Assembly: GCA_003725745.1 (NCBI GenBank)
Contig: RHDP01000001.1
Location: forward strand, 1,047,001-1,111,000
Direction of reading: 5' to 3'
Length of the DNA: 64,000 bases
Source: Streptomyces sp. I6
GTDB taxonomy: Bacteria; Actinomycetota; Actinomycetes; Streptomycetales; Streptomycetaceae
The position numbers and the translations under genes were made by a program. The notes beneath the pieces are model-generated. The model searched no databases. It worked only from the letters and a program-made list of their open reading frames with translations, and had not been told where the DNA came from. Shown here piece by piece: positions 63,212 through 64,000 of the stretch (positions are counted from its first letter, which is position 1; every line of letters begins with the position of its first letter).

Positions 63212-64000
63212 TCAGAGCCCGACTTCCTTCATCAGCATGCCGACCTCGGTGTTGCTCAGCCGGCGCAGCCAGCCGGACTTCTGGTCGCCGAGCGCGATCG
63301 GGCCGAACGCCGTCCGCACGAGCTTGTCGACCGGGAAACCCGCCTCGGCCAGCATGCGCCGGACGATGTGCTTGCGGCCCTCGTGCAGTACGACCTCGAC
63401 GAGGTAGTTCTTGCCGGTCTGCTCCACGACCCGGAAGTGGTCGGCGCGAGCGTACCCGTCCTCCAGCTGGATGCCTTCCCTGAGGCGCTTGCCGACCTCG
63501 CGCGGGAGGGGGCCCTGGATCGCGGCGAGGTAGGTCTTCTGCACTCCGTACTTGGGGTGCGTCAGCCGGTGCGCCAGCTCGCCGTGGTTGGTGAGCAGGA
63601 TGATGCCCTCGGTCTCCGTGTCGAGCCGGCCGACGTGGAACAGGCGGGTCTCGCGGTTGGTGACGTAGTCCCCGAGGCACTGGCGGCCGTCCGGGTCCTC
63701 CATCGTGGAGACGACTCCGGCCGGCTTGTTGAGCGCGAAGAACTGGTACGACTGCGTGGCGACCGTCAGGCCGTCCACCTTGATCACGTCCTTGGCCGGG
63801 TCGACGCGCAGGCCCTGCTCGGTCACGATCTCGCCGTTGACCTCGACACGGGCCTGGTCGACCAGCTCCTCGCAGGCCCGCCGTGAGCCGTAGCCGGCGC
63901 GGGCGAGCACCTTCTGCAGCCGCTCGCCCTCCTGCTCGGCACCCGGAAACGTCCTGGGCGTGCTCGTCCGGGGCTTGTTCGCGTGGCGCTCGCGGTTGCG
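63212..64000 (-). CDS. RsuA/RluB-family 23S rRNA pseudouridine synthase, 5' end outside window
   Basis: The last 262 residues of a pseudouridine synthase are present; the frame stays open to base 64000, so the N-terminus (usually a long Arg/Gly-rich tail in Streptomyces) is missing. An S4 RNA-binding domain (RLQKVLARAGYGSRRACEELVDQARVEVNG) is followed by the catalytic domain with LNKPAGVVST, the catalytic Asp in HVGRLDTETEGIILLTN, and the C-terminal VVLHEGRKHIVRRMLAEAG. It makes a pseudouridine in large-subunit rRNA. The position next to aroH-tyrA-cmk-der, with accessory genes in between, is typical for Streptomyces. Confidence 0.94.
   Translation of the reverse strand, partial: RNRERHANKPRTSTPRTFPGAEQEGERLQKVLARAGYGSRRACEELVDQARVEVNGEIVTEQGLRVDPAKDVIKVDGLTVATQSYQFFALNKPAGVVSTMEDPDGRQCLGDYVTNRETRLFHVGRLDTETEGIILLTNHGELAHRLTHPKYGVQKTYLAAIQGPLPREVGKRLREGIQLEDGYARADHFRVVEQTGKNYLVEVVLHEGRKHIVRRMLAEAGFPVDKLVRTAFGPIALGDQKSGWLRRLSNTEVGMLMKEVGL

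Noticed and set aside
1-64000. CRISPR arrays, tRNA or rRNA genes, insertion sequences and phage integrase genes
   Set aside because: None were seen. The tandem repeats present are minisatellites without spacer structure, and no transposase-like frame was found.

Overview
This is a 64-kb piece of a high-GC actinobacterial chromosome, almost certainly Streptomyces. GC is very high, GTG starts and 4-bp ATGA/GTGA overlaps are common, and the gene content fits: streptogrisin-type proteases, an FxSxx-COOH RiPP locus, a SepF paralogue, DUF5685, and the aroH-tyrA-cmk-plsC-der block near a large-subunit pseudouridine synthase. The window opens inside a polysaccharide deacetylase gene and closes inside the pseudouridine synthase gene.

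Layout. 1-8.9 kb: deacetylase, AAA ATPase, GntR regulator, tandem GNAT, DUF402, a methyltransferase-NUDIX fusion, a TctCBA tricarboxylate transporter and a response regulator with no visible kinase. 9.3-11.5 kb: a secreted AA10 polysaccharide monooxygenase with a sortase-like tail, facing a secreted lipase. 11.8-16.8 kb: an ImuB-like/DnaE2 mutasome operon behind a LexA box. 17.3-21.3 kb: AI-2E-family permease, S1 protease, alpha/beta hydrolase. 21.5-32.1 kb: the FxSxx-COOH cyclophane peptide locus (fxsA-fxsB-AAC(3)-fxsC-fxsT) with divergent SLATT and nearby SLOG genes. 32.2-46.4 kb: a second S1 protease, a PPOX flavoprotein, DUF5685 with a Cys-rich tail, a SepF-like protein, a glutaryl-CoA-dehydrogenase-like enzyme, a DHA2 exporter, a PAP2 phosphatase, an I78 inhibitor, a solitary ctaD, a WYL regulator and a GT4 glycosyltransferase. 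46.8-52.6 kb: two hypothetical genes, then der, plsC, cmk, tyrA and aroH. 52.9-57.4 kb: ArsR-VOC, PhzF/LysR, and an HTH-PCMT pair. 57.6-62.6 kb: two nucleotidyltransferases and a compact NAD-salvage operon (pnuC-nadR-NrtR-like NUDIX-ADP-ribosylglycohydrolase-nucleotidyltransferase) behind a palindromic operator.

The most interesting system is the FxSxx-COOH locus. Its 54-codon precursor gene (29924-30088, minus strand, ending Phe-Asn-Ser-Ala-Leu) is very short and has a GTG start. It is followed by a hairpin, a radical SAM/SPASM maturase, an AAC(3)-like acyltransferase, a TIR-like protein and a large ParA-like/TIR/NB-ARC/TPR protein. A divergent SLATT membrane protein and a SLOG protein beside it suggest a link to nucleotide-signalled conflict systems. 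That link is inference.

A major caveat: about 23 reading-frame breaks affect 18 genes, including essential cmk. At least 20 are explained by losing one base from a G/C run, so they look like consensus errors rather than real decay. I annotate these genes across the breaks and give each break position.
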